From positions 620,001 through 684,000 of the forward strand of contig NZ_QAOX01000002.1 of NCBI RefSeq assembly GCF_003050935.1: a stretch of DNA of 64,000 nucleotides, read 5' to 3'. Origin of the DNA: Luteibacter sp. OK325 (GTDB lineage Bacteria; Pseudomonadota; Gammaproteobacteria; Xanthomonadales; Rhodanobacteraceae). Position 1 is the stretch's first letter. Each line of letters begins with the position of its first letter. Made by a program: the position numbers and the translations under genes. Under the pieces are notes generated by a model. It saw nothing but the letters and a program-made list of their open reading frames with translations. It was not told the DNA's origin and did no database searches. This document shows, one piece after another, positions 1-7,801 of the stretch.

Positions 1-359
1 CGCACGCGTGGATAGGTGTGGAAGAGTGCCTGGGCGATTTCGTACGCCCCGGCAAGATCGACCGGGCCGGCAGGATCGGCAAGGCACACAGCCTGTTCTT
101 CATTGAGCCGGTACTGGCCCGACGACGCGTCGTAGTCAACGTAACCACCCGCGGCCTGGTTGCCGAGCCACTCGCGAATATAGCGCTCGTTGGTGCCGGT
201 GCGCTTCGCCAGCTCGACAGGTGTCAGGGACTCCTTTGCGAGCGCCTTGTACAAGCCCAGTTCGTCGCCGAGCAGGACAAGCACCGCGCTGAATGCGGCG
301 CCGAGATCGCCAACGGCTTTTCCCAGAAAGGCGTTGAGTTTTTCTTCGTTAACGGACAT
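1..359 (-). CDS. Class I SAM-dependent methyltransferase, N-terminal part (cut by window edge)
   Basis: Reading the minus strand from the ATG at 359 gives 119 codons without a stop, running off the left edge. The visible part starts MSVNEEKLNAFLGKAVGDLG and contains a winged-helix-like segment (residues about 25-75, including TPVELAKRTGTNERYIREWL and GGYVDYDASSGQYRL). This arrangement is typical of the dimerisation/winged-helix N-terminus of small-molecule methyltransferases. The SAM-binding Rossmann domain would lie beyond the edge, so neither motif I nor the substrate can be seen. The 140 bp before the next minus-strand gene probably hold its promoter. The family call rests on the N-terminus alone. 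Confidence 0.65.
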   Translation of the reverse strand, partial: MSVNEEKLNAFLGKAVGDLGAAFSAVLVLLGDELGLYKALAKESLTPVELAKRTGTNERYIREWLGNQAAGGYVDYDASSGQYRLNEEQAVCLADPAGPVDLAGAYEIAQALFHTYPRV

Positions 360-499
360 GAGTTCGCGCTCCGCAAGAATGGCTTGATCAGGCGAGGGTC
401 ACCTTGATCTAGTCCAATCCTGCGCGCACGGCCACTGTACAAACGGCCTAGATATCACCAGCGAACTACGAAGAACTACTGAGGTTTTCAGCAGACGCG

Positions 500-1294
500 C
501 TATTCGACGAAGGCAATGAAGCGCTTGTCGCTTTTTGTCAGCGCGCCCGCGTTCATGAGACTCGCTCCGGCTGAATCCAGAAGCGCCAGGGTGCGCTCCC
601 GATGCGAAACCAGTACCCAATCCGGTTGAGACGTTCCCGGCAATGCATCGACCGACACCGCGTCGAGTGCTGCAAGAAAGTGTGATCGCTCTGGCGTATG
701 GGTTACGACGCCCTCGTTGGTCAGTCCAGCCTCGACAATGCCGAGCAGCTCGCATAGACGCCCCTTTGCATCGGCCTCGCGATAGTCCGACCCACGTCGA
801 CTGTCGACCGCCTCGGCAACGGTCGTGTCGGCCCAACGACCCTCATCGGTTTGCAGCACCGTCCCGGTCGTCCATGCCTCAGGAGGACAGAGCTTCTGTG
901 CAGGATCCACGGAAAGAAACGGGTTCACTTCGGCCGGATAGATGCGACATGCCATGGGCCGCCGCTCGTAGATGCCGCAGCTCATGTCACTGCGCAGGTT
1001 CGGACACGCCCCTTCGAAGGTGGCCAGCAGGGAGACAATGACGCGGACCGGAAGCGTTCCGCTCGCTGCCGCGAACGAGCGGTTGCGCTTATGCTGGGCC
1101 ACGCCGTCGTCCGCCGGCATCTCCTGCGGCCAGGGGATGGCTTCGCAGAACAGTTCGACATCGCCTCCCTCGCCAAGCCAGTTCCGGGCTTCGGCAAGTC
1201 CGAGGGGCAGGCGCAGGCCGTGGCAACAACGGCCACACATGGTGCAGGAGAAATGAAGGGCATGGCATCCTGGTCCGGGTCGCGGGAAAGGCAC
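500..1294 (-). CDS. YkgJ family cysteine-cluster (Fe-S or Zn binding) protein
   Basis: A 264-residue protein starting at a GTG. The N-terminus holds the cluster HFSCTMCGRCCHG (about residues 15-27), and a second set of cysteines follows near residues 96-117 (ACPNL, SCGIYERRPMACRIYP). This CxxCxxCC ... C ... C layout defines the YkgJ/UPF0153 family, whose members are thought to hold an Fe-S cluster or zinc. No enzymatic function is established for the family. The C-terminal half is less conserved and has no motif I recognise. The Shine-Dalgarno is weak and the start could be a few codons off, but the cysteine cluster fixes the N-terminal region. It is a cytoplasmic, stand-alone gene. Confidence 0.8.
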   Translation of the reverse strand: MPFPRPGPGCHALHFSCTMCGRCCHGLRLPLGLAEARNWLGEGGDVELFCEAIPWPQEMPADDGVAQHKRNRSFAAASGTLPVRVIVSLLATFEGACPNLRSDMSCGIYERRPMACRIYPAEVNPFLSVDPAQKLCPPEAWTTGTVLQTDEGRWADTTVAEAVDSRRGSDYREADAKGRLCELLGIVEAGLTNEGVVTHTPERSHFLAALDAVSVDALPGTSQPDWVLVSHRERTLALLDSAGASLMNAGALTKSDKRFIAFVE

Positions 1295-1346
1295 GTATGA
1301 CCATTCGCCTCAGAACCCGATCCGGTTACAGGTCCCCCTCAAATGC

Positions 1347-2102
1347 TTAGCGAAAAGCGACCGCCGGTTCGCCTTGCTTCAATACATAGCCACGCTCGGC
1401 CATGATCCGCGCCACCGCGTCCTCGGCGTCCTTGAATACGCACTCGAGCGGTTGGTTGGCGTCGATGTCCACGATCGGCGCACCGCTGTAAGTCAGGTAC
1501 GGTGTTACCGCGATCTTCCGGGCAAGGGCATCCCGGCGATGGTCGGGCTTGCGCGCGAATGCGGTGTCGACGTCGACATTGAGCCTGAGCACCAGATCCG
1601 GCCGGTAGCTTGCCATCCACTCGAACATGGCCTGCTCACGCCGCGCCAGGGTGAGTACCAGCCGTGACCCGCCGGGACTGTCAGGAAAGCCCGGACCATC
1701 GTAGGCCCCCGGGACGGCAATCTGAGGGTAGCGGTCCGTGATGACGATGAGGCCCTGCTTCCTCATAGCGAGCATGCGCTTGAAGCGCCGCTTCCGTCGC
1801 AGGGTAAAAGCGCTGATGACCAGGGCCGGCAGCAGGGTGGGCTGCTTGTCTTCCTTGAGCCGGTCATTCACGTCGTCGGCCTTGCGGCGGATCAGACGAT
1901 CCATGGCCGCACCGACGAGCGGCAATTGCCCGATAGCGCGCCCCACATTGCCCGACTGCTTGCCCAGATGGGCCCGCCCCGCCGGTCCGTAGCGGCCGAC
2001 CCACTCGAGAATGTGGTCGGCCACGGTGGATTTCCCGGAGCCATCGCTACCGATTATGGCAATCAGTGGCGCCAAGGCGCCGGACTCTTCCCGCATTGTC
2101 AT
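1347..2102 (-). CDS. Thymidylate-kinase-like P-loop kinase, paralog A
   Basis: A 251-residue protein if started at the ATG at 2102, which matches the two paralogs that follow; a longer open frame exists but runs back across the divergent promoter region. Walker A is GSDGSGKS at residues 18-25. The DRY motif ITDRYPQ and a basic ARKPDH motif match both neighbours. The thymidylate-kinase fold is evident, but the usual dTMP pocket is not recognisable and a housekeeping tmk would not occur three times in a row. The substrate is unknown. The envelope-lipid genes next door make a sugar, lipid or nucleotide-sugar precursor plausible (inference). It is transcribed divergently from paralogs B and C. 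Confidence 0.75.
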   Translation of the reverse strand: MTMREESGALAPLIAIIGSDGSGKSTVADHILEWVGRYGPAGRAHLGKQSGNVGRAIGQLPLVGAAMDRLIRRKADDVNDRLKEDKQPTLLPALVISAFTLRRKRRFKRMLAMRKQGLIVITDRYPQIAVPGAYDGPGFPDSPGGSRLVLTLARREQAMFEWMASYRPDLVLRLNVDVDTAFARKPDHRRDALARKIAVTPYLTYSGAPIVDIDANQPLECVFKDAEDAVARIMAERGYVLKQGEPAVAFR

Positions 2103-2280
2103 GCCCGAATTAAGAAAACTGTCATTGAAATCATACCAGCGCGTATCCAGATTGAGACAATTCGTAGGCTTCGTGGCCGGCGCCTTCGCATATGTGAAGG
2201 GGCGGTAGAACTCTGGTAGACGCAAAATGAACGATGTAATAAAATTGTATTCGTCTAGCACTAACCGGGGGGTATCTGGT

Positions 2281-3021
2281 GTGCGTACCTTTTCCCAACC
2301 CATTGATTCTTCTCGCCCCTTGTCTATCGTCGCCTTGACCGGCTGCGATGGTTCGGGCAAGTCGACCCTGCAAGCGGACCTCGTTGCGCAGCTGCGCGTG
2401 CTCGGTCCGACCGAGGCGCTTTACCTTGGGCAGTCGTCGGGACGCATCGGCGAATGGATCGCCACCCTGCCGGTCATCGGCCCGGCCATGAATCGCTATC
2501 TGGTCGGCAAGTCGGACAAGGTCCACGATCGGCCGTCCGCGCCCCCGGGTAATGTCACCGCCCTTGCCATCTATCTGCTATCGCGCTGGCGCGCCCACAA
2601 GTTCGCTCGCATGCTGGCCATGGCCAGTCGCGGCGTGCTCGTGGTGACCGACCGCTATCCGCAATCGGAGAAGGCCGGCTTTAATTTCGACGGCCCGCAG
2701 CTGGCGAAGACCGAGGGCGGCAACTGGTGGGTCCGCCGCCTCAGGGCCAGCGAACGGCGGCTCTACGAGTGGATGGCGACCAGCATTCCGATGCTGGTGA
2801 TCCGGCTCAATGTCGACGCGGAAACGGCCCACGCCCGTAAGCCCGACCATAAGCTCGCCTCATTACGCGAGAAGATCGCCGGATGGCCACACCTCAAGTT
2901 CAACGGTGCCCCCATCCTCGACCTCGATGCGCGGGATGAGGCCAGTGCGGTCCTGAGCTCGTCGCTGCACGCGATTCGCGCCGCGCTCCAGGCGTCGCCC
3001 GCCCGGGCTTCAGCGGCGTGA
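2281..3021 (+). CDS. Thymidylate-kinase-like P-loop kinase, paralog B
   Basis: A 246-residue paralog of the preceding and following genes. Walker A GCDGSGKS is at about residues 21-28, followed by VTDRYPQ and ARKPDH. I chose the GTG at 2281 because a run of six G at 2267-2272 sits eight bases upstream and the length then equals the paralogs. An in-frame ATG at 2227 would add 18 residues encoded by AT-rich DNA that looks more like promoter than coding sequence. The stop overlaps the start of paralog C (GTGA), so the two are translationally coupled. The substrate is unknown. Predicted to be cytoplasmic, with no signal or membrane segment. Confidence 0.75.
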   Translation: MRTFSQPIDSSRPLSIVALTGCDGSGKSTLQADLVAQLRVLGPTEALYLGQSSGRIGEWIATLPVIGPAMNRYLVGKSDKVHDRPSAPPGNVTALAIYLLSRWRAHKFARMLAMASRGVLVVTDRYPQSEKAGFNFDGPQLAKTEGGNWWVRRLRASERRLYEWMATSIPMLVIRLNVDAETAHARKPDHKLASLREKIAGWPHLKFNGAPILDLDARDEASAVLSSSLHAIRAALQASPARASAA

Positions 3022-3746
3022 CGGTGAGTATGGGGCCGGTCGCCGGACTCATCGCCGTGGTCGGTTGCGACGGCACCGGCAAGTCGACGCTCACCCACGA
3101 CCTGGTGAAAAGGCTGGGCAACGACGGCGCCGCGGTGCGTCGTTACCTGGGCCTGGTTTCCGGTGAGACCGGCGACAAGATCAAGCGCCTGCCGCTGATC
3201 GGCCCGCGCCTGGAGAAGCGCCTCGCGGCGAAGGCCGCGCACGCGCAGGACATGAAGAACAAGCTGCCCAACGCCTGGGGTGCGCTTGTGATGTATGGCC
3301 TGTCGCTGTGGCGCGCCGCGCACCTGCGCCGAGTGGTTCGCCTCGCGGAAAGTGGCGTGCTGGTCATCACCGACCGCTATCCGCAGGCCGAAATCGCCGG
3401 GTTCCGCTACGACGGTCCGGGACTGGGCATGGCGCGAAGCCAGAAGTGGCTGGTGAGCAAGCTCGCGGCACGCGAGCAGAAGTTATATGAGCGCATGGCG
3501 ATGATCCGCCCGGCGCTGGTGATCAAGCTGGACATCGACCTCGCCACGGCTCAGGGACGCAAACCCGACCATGGCACGGCCGAGCTGACCGACAAGATCG
3601 CGGTGATGAGGCGCCTCCGGTTCAACGGTGCGCCCATCTTCGATCTGGACACCCGGGCACCCTATGCCGACGTGTTCGAGAAGGCGCTCCGCGCCGTTAC
3701 CGCCGCCGTAGCACCGCTTCCGTTCGTCCAGGACGCCGCCGCATAG
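3018..3746 (+). CDS. Thymidylate-kinase-like P-loop kinase, paralog C
   Basis: A 242-residue third copy of the family, starting at a GTG that overlaps the paralog B stop by four bases. Walker A GCDGTGKS is at residues 16-23. ITDRYPQ and GRKPDH recur, along with a shared block GLVSGETGDKIKRLPLIGP that also appears in altered form in A and B (GQSSGRIGEWIATLPVIGP in B). The conserved SG...LP(L/V)(I/V)G segment after Walker A is specific to this subfamily and may form the substrate lid. B and C form an operon that probably includes the downstream hydroxylase (55-bp gap). The product is unknown; paralog retention suggests three distinct substrates or a hetero-oligomer. Confidence 0.75.
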   Translation: MTVSMGPVAGLIAVVGCDGTGKSTLTHDLVKRLGNDGAAVRRYLGLVSGETGDKIKRLPLIGPRLEKRLAAKAAHAQDMKNKLPNAWGALVMYGLSLWRAAHLRRVVRLAESGVLVITDRYPQAEIAGFRYDGPGLGMARSQKWLVSKLAAREQKLYERMAMIRPALVIKLDIDLATAQGRKPDHGTAELTDKIAVMRRLRFNGAPIFDLDTRAPYADVFEKALRAVTAAVAPLPFVQDAAA

Positions 3747-3800
3747 GCCGTCCCGCGACAAGCCCTGCTACAGAACGCAACCTCAAAGATTCGAACAGAC

Positions 3801-4559
3801 TTGAACACACTACTTCCGACTTCGTCGCAAGCACCGCTATGGCGCCGCCTGCTCATCCGGGGCGGTAAACACTTCCTGCGCTGGAGCGGCGATTTCCAGG
3901 CGAAGCATTCGCTCGTGCCGACCACGCCCGTGATCGACAACAAGGAGTTCGACTGGGTGCCCCGCCTGGAGGCCGCATGGCCCGGGATTCGCGCCGAGCT
4001 CGATCACCTGCTCGAGCACCCGGAGGACATCCCGGCGTTCCACCAGCTCTCCCCTGACCAGAAGCGCATCTCCAAGGGTGATAACTGGAAGACGTTCGGT
4101 TTCTACATTTACGGCAAGCGCGTGGACGAAAACTGCGCCGTGTGTCCGCGTACCGCCGCCGCCCTGGATGGGCTGCCGGGGATGCGCACTGCCATGTTCT
4201 CGATCCTGAAGCCGCGCTACCGCATCGACGCCCACAAAGGTCCGACCCGCGCGGTGATCCGGGCCCATCTGGGCGTGAAGGTCCCGGCGGACCGGCAGAA
4301 CGTGTGGATCCGGGTCGACGACCAGATCCTCCACTGGCAGGAAGGCAAGGTGGTGCTGTTCGACGACAGCTACGAGCACGAAGTCCACAACGACACCGAC
4401 GAATACCGCGCGGTGCTGTTCATCGACATCGACCGGCCAAGCGACCGGATCGGCACGCTATTCAATCGCGCGATCTTTGCGCTGATCCAGGCAAGCCCGT
4501 ACGTGAAGGCCCCGTTGAAGAACCTCGCGAAGTGGAATCAGGATCACAAACGACGCTGA
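3801..4559 (+). CDS. Aspartyl/asparaginyl beta-hydroxylase-like dioxygenase (LpxO-like)
   Basis: A 252-residue protein with an Fe(II)/2-oxoglutarate double-stranded beta-helix core. Candidate metal and cofactor ligands are His145 (DAHKGPT), His156 (IRAHLGV), and the block FDDSYEHEVHND with His193 and His196, followed by EYRAVLFIDI supplying an Arg for 2-oxoglutarate. Relatives hydroxylate peptidyl Asp/Asn or, as LpxO, the acyl chains of lipid A. There is no signal peptide; an N-terminal basic, aromatic stretch could associate with the membrane. The start is a TTG, as no ATG is available in this region, so the exact N-terminus is unsure. Given the ceramide-type genes immediately downstream, lipid acyl hydroxylation is a reasonable guess but not shown. 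Confidence 0.75.
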   Translation: MNTLLPTSSQAPLWRRLLIRGGKHFLRWSGDFQAKHSLVPTTPVIDNKEFDWVPRLEAAWPGIRAELDHLLEHPEDIPAFHQLSPDQKRISKGDNWKTFGFYIYGKRVDENCAVCPRTAAALDGLPGMRTAMFSILKPRYRIDAHKGPTRAVIRAHLGVKVPADRQNVWIRVDDQILHWQEGKVVLFDDSYEHEVHNDTDEYRAVLFIDIDRPSDRIGTLFNRAIFALIQASPYVKAPLKNLAKWNQDHKRR

Positions 4560-4600
4560 TCGGAAAGGACCCGGAAAGGACCCCGACTTCTGGCTGTAGC

Positions 4601-4620
4601 GTTGCTGAAGCAACTTCCGT
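4601..4620 (+). terminator. Weak hairpin after the hydroxylase gene
   Basis: GTTGC-TGAA-GCAAC at 4601-4614 is a perfect 5-bp stem with a tetraloop, followed by a moderately T-rich stretch (TTCCGTATTCTTT). It could be a weak rho-independent terminator separating the hydroxylase from the acyl-ACP synthetase operon. Confidence 0.35.
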
Positions 4621-4648
4621 ATTCTTTAACGAAAGACTGAGTAAATTC

Positions 4649-4676
4649 TTAACAAACCGACCAATTATGGTACCAT
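4649..4676 (+). promoter_or_regulatory. Candidate promoter of the acyl-ACP synthetase operon with overlapping palindrome
   Basis: A TTAACA -35-like box (4649-4654) and TACCAT -10-like box (4671-4676) are spaced by 16 bp, in the most AT-rich stretch of this locus. A perfect 10-bp palindrome ATGGTACCAT (4667-4676) covers the -10 and could be an operator. The ATG of the operon lies 80 bp downstream. Confidence 0.4.
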
Positions 4677-4755
4677 TAGGTACAGTAACCTCCTAGAAAC
4701 AACATGGGAATGTCCCCATCTAGTTTCGGAGAACGCTTGAGAACGCGATAAGACC

Positions 4756-6525
4756 ATGAGCGCAGACGGAAACATTGCCATCCAGGTCGGGCTACCCACG
4801 CCCACCATGAACACGGTGCCCCTGCGCCGTGCGGACTTTGCCAGCCTTGCAGAAGTGCTGGACTACGCCGCACATGGCGTCACTGGTGCCAACTTCTACG
4901 CGGGCGGCAAGCTTGACCTGGCCCTGCCCTACCGGACCCTCCGCAAGGAAGCCCTTGAGCTGGCGCAGCGACTCGCGACGCTCGGGCTGAAGCGCGGTGC
5001 CCGTCTGGCCATCGTGGCGGAAACGAACGCTGACTTCCTGCGTTTCTTTTTTGCCTGCCAGTACGTGGGCCTCGTTCCTGTCGCCCTACCGTCGACAGTG
5101 AATCTCGGCGGCCATGATGCGTACGTGAAGAAGCTTCGCGGCATGCTCCAGGCCGCTGGCGCCTCGGTGGCCGTTGCGTCGGAAGCCTTCATCGGTTTCC
5201 TCGGCGAGGCCGTCGCTGGTCTGGATATCGCCAAGTGGGGCACGCCCGCCGCGTTCGCCGAGCTGCCGATCCAGAACGTCGAACTGCAGCCACTCGGCCC
5301 GACCGAAGTCGCCTACCTGCAGTTCACCTCGGGCAGCACCGGTACGCCGAAGGCGGCGATGATTACCGAGCAGGCCCTGATGGCCAACCTGCAGGGTTCG
5401 AACAATCACGGCCTCGACCTGCGTGACGACGACCGCTTCGTGTCCTGGCTTCCGTTCTATCACGACATGGGCCTGGTCGGCTGTCTGCTCACCGTCATGG
5501 CGGGTCAGCGCTCGATCGACTATCTCGACACGCGCGAGTTCGCGATGCGTCCGCGTCGCTGGCTCGAGTTGATGAGCTCGTCGAAGGCCACGATCGCCTA
5601 TAGCCCGCCGTTCGGTTACGAAATGTGCGCGCGTCGTGTGAAGCCGTCGGATATCGCTTCGTACGACCTGTCCCACTGGCGTGTCGCCGGCATCGGTGCA
5701 GAGCCCATCCTGCCCGAAGTCCCGGCTCGCTTTGCCGAGCTGCTTGCCCCGGCTGGCTTCGACGCTCGCGCGTTCGTGCCGTCTTACGGCATGGCCGAAG
5801 CCTCGCTGGCGATCAGCTTTTCGCCGCTGCAGGCTGGCATCGTGGTCGAGTGGATCGATCCCGCCAACCTGGCCGAAGACCTCATCGCGACGCCGGTCGC
5901 TGCCGGTACCGGTACGGGCTTCGTCCGTTGCGGCGGTCCACTGCCGGGCCACGAGCTCGAGATCTGGAACGACGCAGGCACGCAGCTCGCCGACCTCCAC
6001 GTGGGCCGCATCATGGTTCGTGGTCCGAGCGTCATGTCGGGCTACTTCCAGCAGCCGGAAAAGACCGCTGAAGTGCTGGCCGCCGATGGCTGGCTCGACA
6101 CCGGCGACATCGGCTACGTCGTCGACGGCGAAGTCGTCGTCACCGGTCGCCACAAGGACATGATCATCGTCAACGGCCGCAACATCTGGCCGCAGGACAT
6201 CGAGCGCATCGTCGAGCGCCAGCCGGAACTGCGTTCGCAGGACGCGTCGGCATTCGGCGTGCCGGGCCCGGATGGCGCGGAAGTCGCTGCCGTGGTCGTC
6301 CAGTGCAATACCGACGATGTCGAGATTCGCGAGTCGCTGGTCAATCGTATCCGTGGCGATCTGCTCGAAGAGCTCGGCATTGCCTGCCTCATCGAACTGG
6401 TGCCGCGTCATACCCTGCCGCGCACCTCGTCCGGCAAGCTGTCGCGTTCGGCCACGCGTGTGGGTTACCTGGAGCGCCAGGCCAAGGCTCACGTACAGGC
6501 TCCCCGGGCCGCTGCCGCGGCATGA
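4756..6525 (+). CDS. aasR: Fatty acyl-AMP ligase / acyl-ACP synthetase of a ceramide-type operon
   Basis: A 589-residue member of the ANL superfamily, FAAL subgroup. Visible motifs are the phosphate loop FTSGSTGTPKAA (about residue 193), the FAAL-style PSYGMAEASLAIS (about 340), the hinge DTGDIGYVVDGEVVVTGRHKD (about 450), and the C-terminal RTSSGKLSRS lysine region. It should adenylate a fatty acid and load it onto the acyl carrier protein encoded two genes later. In Caulobacter the equivalent gene (AasR) supplies acyl-ACP for ceramide synthesis. The TGA overlaps the next start codon (ATGA). FAALs also serve polyketide and lipopeptide pathways, but no PKS or NRPS modules are present here, so the ceramide role is favoured by context. 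Confidence 0.8.
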   Translation: MSADGNIAIQVGLPTPTMNTVPLRRADFASLAEVLDYAAHGVTGANFYAGGKLDLALPYRTLRKEALELAQRLATLGLKRGARLAIVAETNADFLRFFFACQYVGLVPVALPSTVNLGGHDAYVKKLRGMLQAAGASVAVASEAFIGFLGEAVAGLDIAKWGTPAAFAELPIQNVELQPLGPTEVAYLQFTSGSTGTPKAAMITEQALMANLQGSNNHGLDLRDDDRFVSWLPFYHDMGLVGCLLTVMAGQRSIDYLDTREFAMRPRRWLELMSSSKATIAYSPPFGYEMCARRVKPSDIASYDLSHWRVAGIGAEPILPEVPARFAELLAPAGFDARAFVPSYGMAEASLAISFSPLQAGIVVEWIDPANLAEDLIATPVAAGTGTGFVRCGGPLPGHELEIWNDAGTQLADLHVGRIMVRGPSVMSGYFQQPEKTAEVLAADGWLDTGDIGYVVDGEVVVTGRHKDMIIVNGRNIWPQDIERIVERQPELRSQDASAFGVPGPDGAEVAAVVVQCNTDDVEIRESLVNRIRGDLLEELGIACLIELVPRHTLPRTSSGKLSRSATRVGYLERQAKAHVQAPRAAAAA

Positions 6526-7484
6526 TCGACCCTGCTGCCGCAAGGCAGCCCGTCGTCGCACTGACGGGTGCCACCGGTTTCGTTGGCACCGCGTTGCGGC
6601 AACAGCTGGTGGCTTCGGGCTACCGCGTACGTGCTCTCTACCGGCCCCGGGCCGACCGTGTCCTGAAGGACACCGATAACCTCGAATGGATCCCCGGCGA
6701 TCTCGCCGATCGCGCCGCGTTGGCCACCCTGGTGAAGGGTGCCGACGCGTTCGTTCACTGCGCGGGCAGCGTTCGCGGCGCCCGGCGCGAGGACTTCGAC
6801 CGCGTCAACGAACAAGGTGTTCTGGACACGGTCCAGGCTGCTGCCGGGGAGCCTTCCTGCGGCCGATACCTGCTGATTTCCTCCCTTGCCGCGCGCGAGC
6901 CGCAGCTTTCGGACTATGCGGGCAGCAAGTGGCGCGGTGAACGTGCGCTCGAAGCCAACGCCGGCCGCCTGGTCTGGGCCGCCCTCCGGCCGCCTGCCGT
7001 CTACGGCCCGGGAGATCGCGAAATGCTTCCCTTGTTCCAGGGCATGGGCCGTGGACTGGCGCCGATCCCGGGCGACGGCAAGGGCCGCTTTTCCCTCATC
7101 CACGTCGCCGACCTCGCGTCCGCGGTGGTCGCGTGGCTGGCATCCGAAGGCGATTCGGGAAATACTTACGAACTGGATGACGGCCATCGAGGCTACGACT
7201 GGGATACCGTGCTCGCCACGGCATCGCGCGTGCTGCGCGGGAATGCGCCGATTCGTCGGTTGACGATTCCCGCGTCATTATTGCGACTTGTTGGTGGCGT
7301 TAACCTCGTTGCGGCGCGCATCTTCGGATACGCGCCCATGCTGACCCTCGGCAAGGTGCGTGAGGTGACGCACGCCGATTGGGTGGGCGATGGCACTGCC
7401 TTCGAACACGCAACCGGGTGGCGACCCGTCTTCGGCTTCGAGCGCGGTCTTGCCGACACGCTCGGCAAACCCTCTGCGCACTGA
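6522..7484 (+). CDS. cerR: Extended SDR / NAD-dependent epimerase family; candidate 3-ketosphinganine (ceramide) reductase
   Basis: A 320-residue protein starting at the ATG that overlaps the synthetase stop. An N-terminal Rossmann motif TGATGFVG lies at about residues 15-22, the catalytic YxxxK is seen as DYAGSKWRGE, and the preceding serines are LLISSLAAREP. The family otherwise includes nucleotide-sugar epimerases. The position between an acyl-ACP synthetase and the ACP/SPT genes is the same neighbourhood as CerR of Caulobacter, which reduces the 3-oxo group on the sphingoid base or ceramide. That assignment is by synteny plus family. No membrane segment is evident. Confidence 0.65.
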   Translation: MIDPAAARQPVVALTGATGFVGTALRQQLVASGYRVRALYRPRADRVLKDTDNLEWIPGDLADRAALATLVKGADAFVHCAGSVRGARREDFDRVNEQGVLDTVQAAAGEPSCGRYLLISSLAAREPQLSDYAGSKWRGERALEANAGRLVWAALRPPAVYGPGDREMLPLFQGMGRGLAPIPGDGKGRFSLIHVADLASAVVAWLASEGDSGNTYELDDGHRGYDWDTVLATASRVLRGNAPIRRLTIPASLLRLVGGVNLVAARIFGYAPMLTLGKVREVTHADWVGDGTAFEHATGWRPVFGFERGLADTLGKPSAH

Positions 7485-7497
7485 ACGGAGTGCCCTC

Positions 7498-7749
7498 ATG
7501 AATCACCAAGATGTTGTTGCACAACTTATCGAACTCGTCACCCCCTTCGCGGAAGGTCGCCCGGTGGTGATCACCGAGAACACCGGCATCACGAGCGAGT
7601 TGGGGCTGGACTCGCTGAAGGTCATGGATCTGGTCGTCGCCGTCGAGGACGAGTTCGACATTTCCGTGCCTATCAATGCGCTGGCGGAAGTACGGACGGT
7701 AGGCGACTTTGCGTCGCTGATCCAGAAATCTGCAGGCGAGAACGCGTAA
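7498..7749 (+). CDS. acpR: Acyl carrier protein of the ceramide-type operon
   Basis: An 83-residue acidic helical protein with the phosphopantetheine site GLDSLKVMDL (Ser39). The ATG at 7498 is preceded by ACGGAG at a suitable distance; a longer open frame upstream lies inside the preceding gene and is not needed. It differs from a housekeeping AcpP by the tail EVRTVGDFASLIQKS and by its context. It should be charged by the FAAL-type synthetase upstream and deliver acyl groups to the SPT-like enzyme downstream, and possibly to the N-acyltransferase at 20966-22105. Its last 15 codons are partly repeated just after the stop codon. Confidence 0.85.
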   Translation: MNHQDVVAQLIELVTPFAEGRPVVITENTGITSELGLDSLKVMDLVVAVEDEFDISVPINALAEVRTVGDFASLIQKSAGENA

Positions 7750-7756
7750 GCGAGCG

Positions 7757-7801
7757 GGCGACGTCGCGTCACTGATCCAGAATTCCACGGGCAAAAATCG
7801 C
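7757..7801 (+). repeat. Degenerate second copy of the ACP gene's last 15 codons
   Basis: Positions 7757-7801 match 7702-7746, the end of the ACP gene, in register over 45 bases: GGCGAC, GCGTC and CTGATCCAGAA are identical, and differences fall mostly at third codon positions (GDFASLIQKS versus GDVASLIQNS). The copy is out of frame with the ACP gene and ends exactly at the SPT start codon. It looks like the tail of a lost tandem ACP gene. Confidence 0.7.

Noticed and set aside
2227-2280. Upstream ATG start for kinase paralog B
   Set aside because: The added residues come from AT-rich promoter-like DNA; GTG at 2281 has a strong G-run ribosome site and gives paralog-like length.
2103-2360. Longer N-terminus for kinase paralog A
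   Set aside because: It would overlap the divergent paralog B start region and add about 86 residues absent from B and C.
4756-6525. FAAL as loading enzyme for a polyketide or lipopeptide
   Set aside because: No PKS or NRPS domains in the window; the single ACP is followed directly by an SPT-like gene.
5086-6561. A 491-codon minus-strand frame across the acyl-ACP synthetase
   Set aside because: The plus strand has the full ANL motif set; the antisense frame has none.
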